From contig DFKE01000012.1 in NCBI GenBank assembly GCA_002373505.1, forward strand, positions 1-64,000: 64,000 nt of DNA, in the 5' to 3' direction. A program made the position numbers and the translations under genes. Below are positions 1-7,903 of the stretch, in pieces. Source of the stretch: Bacteroidales bacterium UBA3653. Its GTDB lineage: Bacteria; Bacteroidota; Bacteroidia; Bacteroidales; Paludibacteraceae. The notes under the pieces are model-generated. The model was not told where the DNA came from and did no database searches. It saw nothing but the letters and a program-made list of their open reading frames with translations. Position 1 is the first letter of the stretch. Each line of letters opens with the position of its first letter.

Positions 1-30
1 AGAATCAAACAGCAAAACAAGTAACAAAAC

Positions 31-57
31 AAACTACAAACTATAAATTTCAAAGAT
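31..57. repeat. Degenerate 7-nt tandem tract before the first gene
   Basis: Units resembling ACAAACT, ACAAACT, ATAAATT and TCAAAGA run up to the ATG of the HIT gene at 59. It resembles the other heptamer tracts that fill short gaps between genes in this window, but it is more degenerate. No TAnnTTTG promoter is visible in the 58 bases available. Confidence 0.5.
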
Positions 58-58
58 T

Positions 59-490
59 ATGTATTCCGATCCGAAAGACTGTCTCTATTGTCAGAACAAT
101 GAGACTTTGCACAATTTGATGATAGAGATCGCGCACCTGCGCGTGTCGCGCGCGTTTTTATTTAAGGAGCAGACCTATCACGGCCGCTGTCTGGTGGCAT
201 ATGACGGGCATGTCAATGACCTGAACGAGCTGTCCGACGAGCAGCGCAATCTCTTTATGGCGGACGTAGCCGATGTGACACGCGCGATGCAGAAATTATT
301 CCATCCCGAGAAGATCAACTATGGCGCTTTTTCCGATAAATTAAGCCATCTGCATTTCCATCTGGCTCCCAAATATGTGGACGGTCCGGATTACGGAGGC
401 ACATTCCAGATGAACCCGGGCAAAGTCTATCTCTCCGATGACGAGTACGCCGAGATGGTAGAGGCACTCCAAAAAGAGCTGAAAAACTGA
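59..490 (+). CDS. HIT family hydrolase
   Basis: A 143-residue histidine-triad protein. HIT proteins hydrolyse or transfer nucleotidyl groups, for example on diadenosine polyphosphates or AMP-lysine, in the cytoplasm. The signature HLHFHLAPK (about residues 97-105) gives the HxHxH catalytic triad. An N-terminal CLYC pair (residues 8-11) may bind zinc, as in some HIT branches. Length is normal for a single-domain HIT protein. The gene starts with ATG and lies 14 nt before holB, so it is probably the first visible gene of the housekeeping operon. The true substrate cannot be read from sequence. Confidence 0.9.
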   Translation: MYSDPKDCLYCQNNETLHNLMIEIAHLRVSRAFLFKEQTYHGRCLVAYDGHVNDLNELSDEQRNLFMADVADVTRAMQKLFHPEKINYGAFSDKLSHLHFHLAPKYVDGPDYGGTFQMNPGKVYLSDDEYAEMVEALQKELKN

Positions 491-504
491 ATTCCGATAA
501 CTGA

Positions 505-1662
505 ATGCTCTTCAAGGAGATCATAGGACAGGAGACGACGAAGGCGCAGTTGCGCCAGGCGGTGCGTGAGGGCAGAATACCCCACGCGCAGCTGTTTACC
601 GGCATATCGGGGATCGGCAAACTGCAGCTGGCTCTCGCTTATGCCCAGTATCTGAACTGTCCCAACAGGACGGACGAGGACAGTTGCGGCAGTTGTCCGA
701 CTTGTCTTCAATACCAGCATCTGCAGCACCCCGATCTGCATTTCGTCTTTCCGATTGTCAAGACGGATTCCGCCGACACATGCAATGATTTTCTGGAGCC
801 GTGGCGTAAGATCATCCTGGAGAAACATTATTTCGACCTGGATGACTGGCATGCCGCTTTGGGCGTGGAGACGAAGCAGAGCATGATCTATGAGAAAGAG
901 AGCGGGGAGATCCTGCGCAAACTCAGCCTCAAGGCCTATGGCGACGGCTACAAGATCATGATCATATGGCAGCCGGAGAAGATGAATGCAGCCACGGCGA
1001 ACAAACTGCTGAAGATACTGGAGGAGCCGGCTCCGAAGACCGTTTTCCTTCTGGTCTCCGAACATCCGGAACAGATGCTGGCTACTATCCTGTCGCGCGT
1101 ACAGACGGTCCGGATTCCGAGGCTGGAGACGGAGACTATCGCTGAGGCTTTGGTCCGCAGAGGTATAGCCGCTTCCAGAACGACCGACATAGCCCGGATA
1201 GCGAACGGCAGTTTTCTCGCTGCCCTGAAAAAAGCCGGTGAATCCGAGGAAAATCAGCAGGAACTGCGTGATTTCGTCGCTCTCTTCCGCGATGCTTATA
1301 CGGTAGGAGTCCTCCGCGACCCGCAGAAGAAATACGAGTCGCTCAAACATCTGCGCCAGTGGTCGATGGACATGGCTGCGACAGGCAGGGAGAAACAGAA
1401 GCATTTTCTGCAGTACGCCCAGCAGCAGGTGCGCGAGAATTTTATCCGTAATATAGGTCAGCCCGAACTGAATTACCAGATGGAGGAAGAGCGGAATTTC
1501 TCCGTTAAGTTCGCGCCTTTTATCCATTCCGGCAATGTAGAGGCGATCATGAACCAACTCGACTTGGCGGAACGGCAAATAGAGCAGAACGGCAATGCAA
1601 AGATGATCTTCTTCGACCTGTGTCTGCAAATGATAATATTGATTAAAAAACCAAGAAAATGA
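505..1662 (+). CDS. holB: DNA polymerase III subunit delta' (clamp loader)
   Basis: A 385-residue AAA+ clamp-loader subunit that helps load the beta sliding clamp at the replisome. It opens with a typical HolB/DnaX-like start (FKEIIGQE, then IPHAQLFTGISGIGK). The P-loop-like GISGIGK is degenerate, as expected for delta', which does not hydrolyse ATP. A four-cysteine zinc module follows (CPNRTDEDSCGSCPTC, residues about 52-67). The segment LLKILEEPAPKTVFLLVSE is the conserved family core, and SRVQ is the usual sensor region. The stop overlaps the start of the PSP1 gene by 4 nt (ATGA), so the two are translationally coupled. holB next to a PSP1 gene and gldH is a familiar Bacteroidetes arrangement. 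Confidence 0.92.
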   Translation: MLFKEIIGQETTKAQLRQAVREGRIPHAQLFTGISGIGKLQLALAYAQYLNCPNRTDEDSCGSCPTCLQYQHLQHPDLHFVFPIVKTDSADTCNDFLEPWRKIILEKHYFDLDDWHAALGVETKQSMIYEKESGEILRKLSLKAYGDGYKIMIIWQPEKMNAATANKLLKILEEPAPKTVFLLVSEHPEQMLATILSRVQTVRIPRLETETIAEALVRRGIAASRTTDIARIANGSFLAALKKAGESEENQQELRDFVALFRDAYTVGVLRDPQKKYESLKHLRQWSMDMAATGREKQKHFLQYAQQQVRENFIRNIGQPELNYQMEEERNFSVKFAPFIHSGNVEAIMNQLDLAERQIEQNGNAKMIFFDLCLQMIILIKKPRK

Positions 1663-2741
1663 AGAAATATACAGTAGGAAACGAGCCGCAAGAACTGGCA
1701 GCGGCGGCAACCAAACGCAATTCAGCGCATATGTTGCCCGTATGCGACTGGTTGAGCGACCTGCCGGAGAATACCCAACTGACAGACCTGATAGAGGTGC
1801 AGTTCAAGAACACACGCAAGGGCTATTTCCATAACAGCGCGCACCTCCCGTTGGAGAAAGGCGTGAAAGTGGTGGTGGAGGCCAATCCGGGGTACGACCT
1901 GGGCGAGGTGGTGCTGACCGGCAAGCTGGTAGAGCTGCAGATCAAGAAGAACAAGATAGACGCATCCCGTTACGAGATCCGTCAGGTGATCCGTATAGCA
2001 ACGGAGGAAGATCTCGCCCGTGCCGAGCAAGCGCACGCGCGCGAACAGGAGACGATGATCAAAGCCCGCCAACTGGCCAAATCGCTCGGGCTGGAGATGA
2101 AGATAGGCGATGTGGAATATCAGGGCGACGGATCGAAAGCGATTTTCTTCTATATTGCTGACGGACGGGTTGACTTCCGCCAGTTGATCAAGGTCTATGC
2201 AGAGACGTTCCGCATCCGCGTGGAGATGAAGCAGATCGGAGCGCGTCAGGAGGCGGGACGTATCGGCGGAACAGGACCATGCGGACGTGAGTTATGCTGC
2301 TCCACATGGATGATCAACTTCTCGTCGGTCGGTACCGGCGCCGCAAGGTTGCAGAACATATCCCCCAACCCGCAGAAACTGGCAGGCATGTGCGCCAAAC
2401 TCAAATGCTGTCTGAACTACGAAGTGCCGGTCTATGAGGATGCTTCCAAGGCATTGCCGCCGCGCCATCAGCCTCTGGAGACGAAGGACGCTACCTATTA
2501 TGTCTTCTCGACCGATCCGCTGGCAGGCACCATTACGTATTCCACCGACCAGCATATACCGGCTAATCTGGTGACTCTGACAGCTGCGCGCGCACATGAG
2601 GTGATCGCGATGAACCGCCGCGGAGAGAAACCCGTCTCTTTGGAAGCCAACCGTGCCGCAGAAGCGGAGATCGGATACCAGACGGGCCATGGCGAACTGA
2701 CGAGGTTTGATAGAAAAAAGAAAAAACACCCCAGACGATGA
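1659..2741 (+). CDS. ricT: PSP1/RicT family regulatory iron-sulfur protein
   Basis: A 360-residue PSP1-domain protein related to B. subtilis RicT (YaaT). In Bacillus it forms the Fe-S Ric complex that affects RNA processing; the role in Bacteroidetes is not established. The diagnostic cysteine-rich core is present: GRIGGTGPCGRELCCSTW (about residues 199-216) and then MCAKLKCCLNYE (about residues 244-255). The C-terminus is basic (RKKKKHPRR). Start is ATG inside ATGA, overlapping holB by 4 nt, and its own stop overlaps gldH by 4 nt in the same way. The gene symbol is by homology only. Confidence 0.88.
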   Translation: MKKYTVGNEPQELAAAATKRNSAHMLPVCDWLSDLPENTQLTDLIEVQFKNTRKGYFHNSAHLPLEKGVKVVVEANPGYDLGEVVLTGKLVELQIKKNKIDASRYEIRQVIRIATEEDLARAEQAHAREQETMIKARQLAKSLGLEMKIGDVEYQGDGSKAIFFYIADGRVDFRQLIKVYAETFRIRVEMKQIGARQEAGRIGGTGPCGRELCCSTWMINFSSVGTGAARLQNISPNPQKLAGMCAKLKCCLNYEVPVYEDASKALPPRHQPLETKDATYYVFSTDPLAGTITYSTDQHIPANLVTLTAARAHEVIAMNRRGEKPVSLEANRAAEAEIGYQTGHGELTRFDRKKKKHPRR

Positions 2742-3223
2742 AGCCATTTACGATGAACAATTTACGGCTCGCGATTTGTTTGCTGATAGGGGGCATATGC
2801 CTTCTGACATCCTGCCGGCACGATATCGTGTATAGCGAATTTGTCGCGATTCCATCGGGTGAATGGGACGAAAACCAACTGCCGGAATTTGCCTTCAACA
2901 TAGCGGACAGGGAGGCGGCTTATGATATCCTGCTCTACGTCCGTCATACGGAGCGCTATCCGTATCAGAACATGTGGCTTTTTGTGCGCGGCAACAGACA
3001 GTACATGGATACGGTCGAGTTTTATCTGGCGGATGACAGAGGACGATGGCTCGGAGACAAGCACCATGGCTTTATAGAAATGCCCGTTCTGCTGGAGGAG
3101 AATTATCATTTCCCCGATACCGGGCGGTATTATTTCGCCGTTCAGCACGGAATGAGGGACTCGCTCCTGCGCGGCGTGACCGATGTGGGGATAGAGGTGA
3201 TAAGGGTGAAAAATGAAAGGTAG
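2738..3223 (+). CDS. gldH: Gliding motility lipoprotein GldH
   Basis: A 161-residue predicted lipoprotein. The signal peptide ends in LLTSC, a lipobox with Cys about residue 26. The family pattern of GldH is visible: HDIVYSEFVAIPSGEW, then YDILLYVRHTERYPYQNMWLFV. GldH is an outer-membrane lipoprotein required for gliding in Flavobacterium and is retained in many non-gliding Bacteroidales, often with T9SS. This fits the T9SS-like cargo tails elsewhere in the window. It overlaps the PSP1 gene by 4 nt and ends 6 nt before trmB. The N-terminal codons ('catttacgatgaacaattt') resemble the heptamer tracts weakly. Confidence 0.88.
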   Translation: MKPFTMNNLRLAICLLIGGICLLTSCRHDIVYSEFVAIPSGEWDENQLPEFAFNIADREAAYDILLYVRHTERYPYQNMWLFVRGNRQYMDTVEFYLADDRGRWLGDKHHGFIEMPVLLEENYHFPDTGRYYFAVQHGMRDSLLRGVTDVGIEVIRVKNER

Positions 3224-3229
3224 AAAGAA

Positions 3230-3967
3230 ATGGGCAAGAACAAACTGAAGAAATTTGCGGAGATGGAGACGTTCCACAATGTCTTCCAGCCGCCGTATGA
3301 CCCGGAGTTGGCGGGACACTGGCGCGACCGCTATTTCCATAATGAGAACCCCGTTGTGCTGGAGCTGGGATGCGGCAGAGGCGAATATACGGTAGGACTG
3401 GCGGAACGGTATCCGGAGAAGAATTTTATCGGAGTGGATATCAAAGGCGCGCGTATGTGGGCGGGAGCCAAAGAGGCGGAGATCAAGGAATTGAAGAATG
3501 TAGCGTTCCTGCGCACCAATATAGAGTTTATCACGGAGTTTTTTGCTGCCGGTGAAGTGGATGAGATATGGATTACTTTCTGCGACCCGCAGATGAAGAA
3601 AGCCACCAAGCGTCTTACATCCACTTATTTCATGCAGCGCTATCACCGGATCGTGAAACCCGGCGGTCTGATTCATCTGAAGACCGACAGTCCGTTCCTA
3701 TACACTTATACGACCGAGATGCTGCGGCTGAACCCCTATCCGGTAGTGGCGCAGACGGATGATTTATATGCCGATTCGCTCGATTCCATCGGTATTTTCC
3801 GGGATGCGCGTGCGCTGCAGACGCACTACGAGAAGCAGTGGCTCGACAGAGGAATGAAGATCAAATATATCGAGTGGCGGTTGGATCCTCTTGCCCGGTG
3901 GGAAGAGCCTGTTGTCGAGATAGAAAAAGACACATACCGTTCTTACGGACGCAATTATCAAGCATAG
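3230..3967 (+). CDS. trmB: tRNA (guanine-N7-)-methyltransferase
   Basis: A 245-residue Rossmann-fold SAM-dependent enzyme that makes m7G46 in tRNA variable loops. The SAM-binding motif VLELGCGRGEYT (about residues 44-55) and the following NFIGVDIKGARMW are clear. The TrmB signature 'ITFCDPQMKKATKRL' (about residues 115-129) matches the family PDPWPKKRHxKRR region, although here the usual tryptophan is replaced, as is common in Bacteroidetes. The C-terminal 'THYEKQWLDRGMKIKYIEWRL' is also typical. ATG start, 6 nt after gldH behind a purine-rich stretch like the intergenic repeat family. Confidence 0.92.
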   Translation: MGKNKLKKFAEMETFHNVFQPPYDPELAGHWRDRYFHNENPVVLELGCGRGEYTVGLAERYPEKNFIGVDIKGARMWAGAKEAEIKELKNVAFLRTNIEFITEFFAAGEVDEIWITFCDPQMKKATKRLTSTYFMQRYHRIVKPGGLIHLKTDSPFLYTYTTEMLRLNPYPVVAQTDDLYADSLDSIGIFRDARALQTHYEKQWLDRGMKIKYIEWRLDPLARWEEPVVEIEKDTYRSYGRNYQA

Positions 3968-3989
3968 ATTAAAATCACAAACAACATAT

Positions 3990-6900
3990 ATGAAACATTT
4001 TAACGAATACAAACAGTTGAACTTGCCCGCGTTGAGCCGCGAGGTGCTGGCGCAATGGGAGCAAGAGGGGTTATTTGAGAAAAGTATCACTACCCGTGAG
4101 GGACATCCGCAGTTCCTCTTTTTCGAAGGTCCTCCTTCTGCCAACGGCATGCCGGGTATCCACCATGTCATGGCGAGGACCATCAAAGACACGTTCTGCC
4201 GTTTCAAGACGATGCAGGGCTATCAGGTGCGCCGTAAGGCCGGTTGGGACACCCACGGTCTGCCGGTGGAGTTAGGCGTGGAGAAGATGTTAGGTATCAC
4301 CAAAGAGGATATCGGCAAGAAGATCAGCGTGGACGAATACAACGCTGCCTGCCGTCGCGAGGTGATGAAATACACCAAAGAATGGACCAACCTCACTAAG
4401 CAGATGGGCTACTGGGTGGATCTGGAGAACCCCTATATCACCTACGATAACAAGTATATCGAGACGCTGTGGTACCTGCTTAAGGAGCTGTACAAGAAAG
4501 GCTATCTCTATAAGGGTTATACCATCCAGCCGTACTCGCCTGCCGCCGGAACGGGTCTCTCGTCACACGAGCTCAACCAGCCCGGTTGCTACCGCGACGT
4601 CAAGGACCTCACCTGCACGGCGAGGTTCAAACTCAAACCCAATGACCAAATGGTAAATGGTCAAATGGTAAATAGATTTATCATCGCCTGGACGACGACG
4701 CCTTGGACGCTGCCTTCCAACACGGCTCTCTGCGTGGGACCCAAGATTGACTACGTGGAGGTAGAGACGCCTGCAGGCGACCATATCATCCTCGCCGAAG
4801 CACGTCTGGATGCTTATCGCAAAGAACTCTGCGGAACGGACGAAGAAGGCAAACCTCTGGAGCCTAAAATCGTTTGGCGCGGCAAAGGAAAGGACCTCGT
4901 CGGCCTCGAATACGAGCCGCTCTTCCCGTGGGTCAACCCGGGCGAGGGAGCATTCCGCGTCATTCCGGGTGATTATGTCACTACCGAGGACGGTACGGGT
5001 ATCGTGCATATCGCGCCTACGTTCGGTGCCGACGATAAGAAAGTAGCCGATGCAGCCGGCGTGCCGGGGCTGTATATGCAAACCAAGAACAACGGACCCC
5101 GTCCGATGGTCGATTTCACCGGTAAATACTGGAACGTAGAGGACCTCGACGAGGAGTGGTACAAAGCCAACGTCAACGACGAACTATACCGCCGTTATGC
5201 AGGCCGATGGGTCAAGAACGCCTATGACCCGCAGTTCACCGTGGACGGCAAGTACGACGAGGCGGCTGCCGCGAAAGCCGAGACGCTCGACCTGCACCTC
5301 TGTCTGGAGATGAAAGCAGACGGACGGCTCCTGCGGAGCGAGAAACATGTGCATACTTATCCGCACTGCTGGCGTACCGACAAACCGGTGCTTTATTACC
5401 CGTTGGATAGCTGGTTTATCAAGTCCACCAAGGCGCGTGAGGAGATGATTGCGCTCAACAAGACCATCAACTGGCAGCCGGAATCCACCGGAACAGGACG
5501 TTTCGGTCAGTGGCTCAATAACCTGAATGACTGGAACCTCAGCCGTTCCCGTTATTGGGGAACTCCGTTACCTATCTGGCGCACCGAGGACGGAAGCGAA
5601 GAAATATGTATCGGTTCGATCGCGGAATTATTCGATGAAATCGACAAATCTGTCAAGGCGGGCTTCATGAAATCCAACCCCTGGCCGAACCATAAACCGG
5701 GCGATTACAGCAAGGCGAACTATGACCCCTCTGTGATTGACCTTCATCGTCCGTATGTGGATTCAATCATCCTTGTCTCCCCGTCCGGCAAACCGATGAA
5801 ACGCGAACTCGACCTCATTGATGTGTGGTTCGATTCGGGTGCTATGCCGTATGCCCAGAACCACTATCCGTTCGAGAACGCCGACCTGCCGCGCACGGCG
5901 GACTTCATCTCCGAGGGCGTGGACCAGACGCGCGGTTGGTTCTTCACGCTACATGCCATCCACACGATGATAGAAGGTACGGTGGCGTACAAGAACGTCA
6001 TCTCCAACGGTCTGGTGCTGGATAAGAACGGCAACAAGATGTCCAAACGTCTGGGCAACGCCGTGGATCCGTTCGGAGCTCTCGACAAGTACGGAGCCGA
6101 TCCGGTAAGGTGGTATATGCTGACCAACTCCAGCCCGTGGGAGAACCTGAAGTTCGATCCCGAAGGAGTGGACGAAGTGCGCCGTAAGTTCTTCGGAACT
6201 CTCTATAACACCTATGGTTTCTTTGCCCTCTACGCGAACGTGGACGGCTGGGGTAATACGCCAAATCAGACTAACGAGACACTAACGAGAGAGAATCGGA
6301 ACGGGAGAGATACGGGAGAAAAAGCAGAGTATGCCGAGATCGACCGCTGGATTCTATCCAAACTGAACTCCCTCATCAAAGAGGTGACGGAAGCCTACGA
6401 GGCATACGAACCTACCAAAGCCGGACGTGCTATCTCTGATTTCGTACAGGACGACCTCTCTAACTGGTACGTCCGTCTGAACCGCAAACGTTTCTGGGGA
6501 GGAGAGATGAACGCCGACAAAGAAGCGGCTTACGAAACCCTCTACACCTGTCTCAAGACCGTGGCTCAACTCATGGCGCCGAACGCACCGTTTTACGCTG
6601 ACCGTCTCTACCGCGATTTGACCGATGAAACCGTGCATTTAAGCACTTGGCCCAAGGCTGACGAGACGCTTATTGACACTACGCTGGAGCGCCAGATGTA
6701 CCTCGCGCAGCAGGCTACCTCGATGATCCTCTCGCTCCGCAAACGCGCGGAGAAGAACGTCCGCCAGCCGCTGCAGAAAGCCGTCATACCGACGCCCGAC
6801 CAGGAGACGACAGACGCGCTCCTCCATGTGGCGGACCTCATCAAATCCGAGGTGAACGTCAAAGAACTCGTCATCGTTCCTGCTGAGCAGTCCGAGATAC

Positions 6901-7433
6901 GTCTTGTCAAGAAGATCAAACCGAACTTCAAGGTCCTGGGCAAGAAAGTCGGTGCAAACATGAAAGCCCTTGCTGCCGCCATCAACGCCATGTCCCAGGA
7001 CGACATTGCCAAGATGGAAGCCGAAGGTTCTTTCAACTTTCAACTTTCAACTTTCAACTGCACGATAGTGCCCGAGGATGTGGAAATTCTGACGGAAGAC
7101 ATGCCGGGATGGCTGGTAGCCAACAACGGTATTTTGACCATCGCGCTTGACATCGAACTGACCGACGAACTGATTGAAGAAGGTATTGCGCGCGAACTCA
7201 TCAACCGCATCCAGAACCTCCGTAAGTCCTCCGGTCTGGAGATAACCGACCGCATTGAGATTGAACTCGAAGATCGCCCGGAGATTCACAACGCAGTTCT
7301 CCACTGTGGCGAATACATCGCTTCGCAGGTTCTGGCTACTTCGCTCATTCTCAATTCTCAATTCTCAATTCTCAATTGTCAATTAATTGAGATGGACGGA
7401 TATAACGTGAATATTAAAATTGAAAAAGCATAG
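3990..7433 (+). CDS. ileS: Isoleucine-tRNA ligase
   Basis: A 1,147-residue class I aminoacyl-tRNA synthetase that charges tRNA-Ile in the cytoplasm. The degenerate HIGH motif lies in PPSANGMPGIHHV (about residues 49-61), the editing domain follows with AWTTTPWTLPSNTAL, and KMSKR lies near residues 683-687 in NGNKMSKRLGN. The long C-terminal half with EELIARELINR-type tail is like eukaryote-type IleRS. Three tandem-repeat-derived peptides are inserted in frame: about residues 218-229 (NDQMVNGQMVNR), about 1014-1024 (FNFQLSTFNCT) and about 1119-1134 (LNSQFSILNCQL). A fourth odd insert (QTNETLTRENRNGRDTG) lies near residue 760. All interrupt otherwise well-conserved sequence. This is likely the only ileS, so the inserts must be tolerated. 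Confidence 0.95.
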   Translation: MKHFNEYKQLNLPALSREVLAQWEQEGLFEKSITTREGHPQFLFFEGPPSANGMPGIHHVMARTIKDTFCRFKTMQGYQVRRKAGWDTHGLPVELGVEKMLGITKEDIGKKISVDEYNAACRREVMKYTKEWTNLTKQMGYWVDLENPYITYDNKYIETLWYLLKELYKKGYLYKGYTIQPYSPAAGTGLSSHELNQPGCYRDVKDLTCTARFKLKPNDQMVNGQMVNRFIIAWTTTPWTLPSNTALCVGPKIDYVEVETPAGDHIILAEARLDAYRKELCGTDEEGKPLEPKIVWRGKGKDLVGLEYEPLFPWVNPGEGAFRVIPGDYVTTEDGTGIVHIAPTFGADDKKVADAAGVPGLYMQTKNNGPRPMVDFTGKYWNVEDLDEEWYKANVNDELYRRYAGRWVKNAYDPQFTVDGKYDEAAAAKAETLDLHLCLEMKADGRLLRSEKHVHTYPHCWRTDKPVLYYPLDSWFIKSTKAREEMIALNKTINWQPESTGTGRFGQWLNNLNDWNLSRSRYWGTPLPIWRTEDGSEEICIGSIAELFDEIDKSVKAGFMKSNPWPNHKPGDYSKANYDPSVIDLHRPYVDSIILVSPSGKPMKRELDLIDVWFDSGAMPYAQNHYPFENADLPRTADFISEGVDQTRGWFFTLHAIHTMIEGTVAYKNVISNGLVLDKNGNKMSKRLGNAVDPFGALDKYGADPVRWYMLTNSSPWENLKFDPEGVDEVRRKFFGTLYNTYGFFALYANVDGWGNTPNQTNETLTRENRNGRDTGEKAEYAEIDRWILSKLNSLIKEVTEAYEAYEPTKAGRAISDFVQDDLSNWYVRLNRKRFWGGEMNADKEAAYETLYTCLKTVAQLMAPNAPFYADRLYRDLTDETVHLSTWPKADETLIDTTLERQMYLAQQATSMILSLRKRAEKNVRQPLQKAVIPTPDQETTDALLHVADLIKSEVNVKELVIVPAEQSEIRLVKKIKPNFKVLGKKVGANMKALAAAINAMSQDDIAKMEAEGSFNFQLSTFNCTIVPEDVEILTEDMPGWLVANNGILTIALDIELTDELIEEGIARELINRIQNLRKSSGLEITDRIEIELEDRPEIHNAVLHCGEYIASQVLATSLILNSQFSILNCQLIEMDGYNVNIKIEKA
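4641..4676 (+). repeat. In-frame 15-nt tandem repeat (AAATGGT family) in ileS
   Basis: Two copies of a composite CAAATGGTAAATGGT unit (7 + 8 nt) encode the repeated peptide QMVNG. The same peptide recurs in the giant beta-helix protein and in the lipoprotein at 50,511, so the unit family is dispersed. In ileS it lies in the editing domain. Confidence 0.8.
7031..7060 (+). repeat. In-frame heptamer tract (AACTTTC) in ileS
   Basis: Four consecutive near-perfect copies of the 7-mer CTTTCAA. Three units make 21 nt, so the peptide repeats every seven residues. It sits between AEGS and CTIVPED in the C-terminal domain of IleS. Confidence 0.9.
7347..7390 (+). repeat. In-frame heptamer tract (TCAATTC) in ileS
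   Basis: Four perfect TCAATTC/TCAATTG copies followed by degenerate ones. It encodes LNSQFSILNCQL near the C-terminus of IleS. The same peptide occurs in the AsmA-like protein, the M3 peptidase and the DUF4874 signal peptide. Confidence 0.92.
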
Positions 7434-7435
7434 TT

Positions 7436-7903
7436 ATGAATGTCAGATTTATGATTTCAAATTTCAGATTCCTGCTTCTCGCCGTAGTAGGAATGGCTTT
7501 GGCGAGTTGCGACATGTTCAACAAGACTACGCCGGAGTATCAGTTGAGTGATCTGCAGGGGCTGTGGCAGCGTAACAACACGCAGGAGTTCATACGCTTC
7601 ACCACGGAGCAGTCCGACGAAGCAGGCTATTTTTTAGGCTGCGAATGGGACGAAGCGGAAGACGTCACGGAGCAGGATCGTATAGACACCCGCAATGAAC
7701 TCGGCTACCCCGGCAACGGGTGGTTCAAGTACCTCTTCGAGACCTCAGGCAGCCTCACGGAGATTCATCTGATGGACAACGGAGGAGCGGAGATTCCCAA
7801 GGTCTATGTGGTCACCAAACTGAACGATACGGCGTTGGAGTATTACGAGAAAGAGCAGAAATCAGTCAAGTTCTATTTCACCAAAATGGTTGAGAAGCAA
7901 TGA
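7436..7903 (+). CDS. Hypothetical lipoprotein
   Basis: A 155-residue predicted lipoprotein of unknown function. The signal peptide ends in MALASC (Cys about residue 25). The mature part begins DMFNKTTPEYQLSDLQGLWQR; the 'LQGLWQRNNTQEFIRF' opening resembles small lipocalin-like or calycin-like lipoproteins of Bacteroidetes, but I cannot assign a family. It starts 2 nt after ileS and its stop overlaps the next gene by 4 nt (ATGA). The first codons are heptameric (ATGATTT, CAAATTT, CAGATTC), so the start of the signal peptide (NVRFMISNFRF) looks repeat-derived. Confidence 0.75.
   Translation: MNVRFMISNFRFLLLAVVGMALASCDMFNKTTPEYQLSDLQGLWQRNNTQEFIRFTTEQSDEAGYFLGCEWDEAEDVTEQDRIDTRNELGYPGNGWFKYLFETSGSLTEIHLMDNGGAEIPKVYVVTKLNDTALEYYEKEQKSVKFYFTKMVEKQ
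7442..7470 (+). repeat. Heptamer tract inside a lipoprotein signal peptide
   Basis: Units CAGATTT, ATGATTT, CAAATTT and CAGATTC (pattern nnnATTT) form codons 3-12 of the lipoprotein. They supply part of the signal peptide n- and h-regions. Confidence 0.65.

Noticed and set aside
427..1710. A 427-residue minus-strand frame over holB
   Set aside because: Antisense to holB with its motifs. The protein is low in recognisable features.
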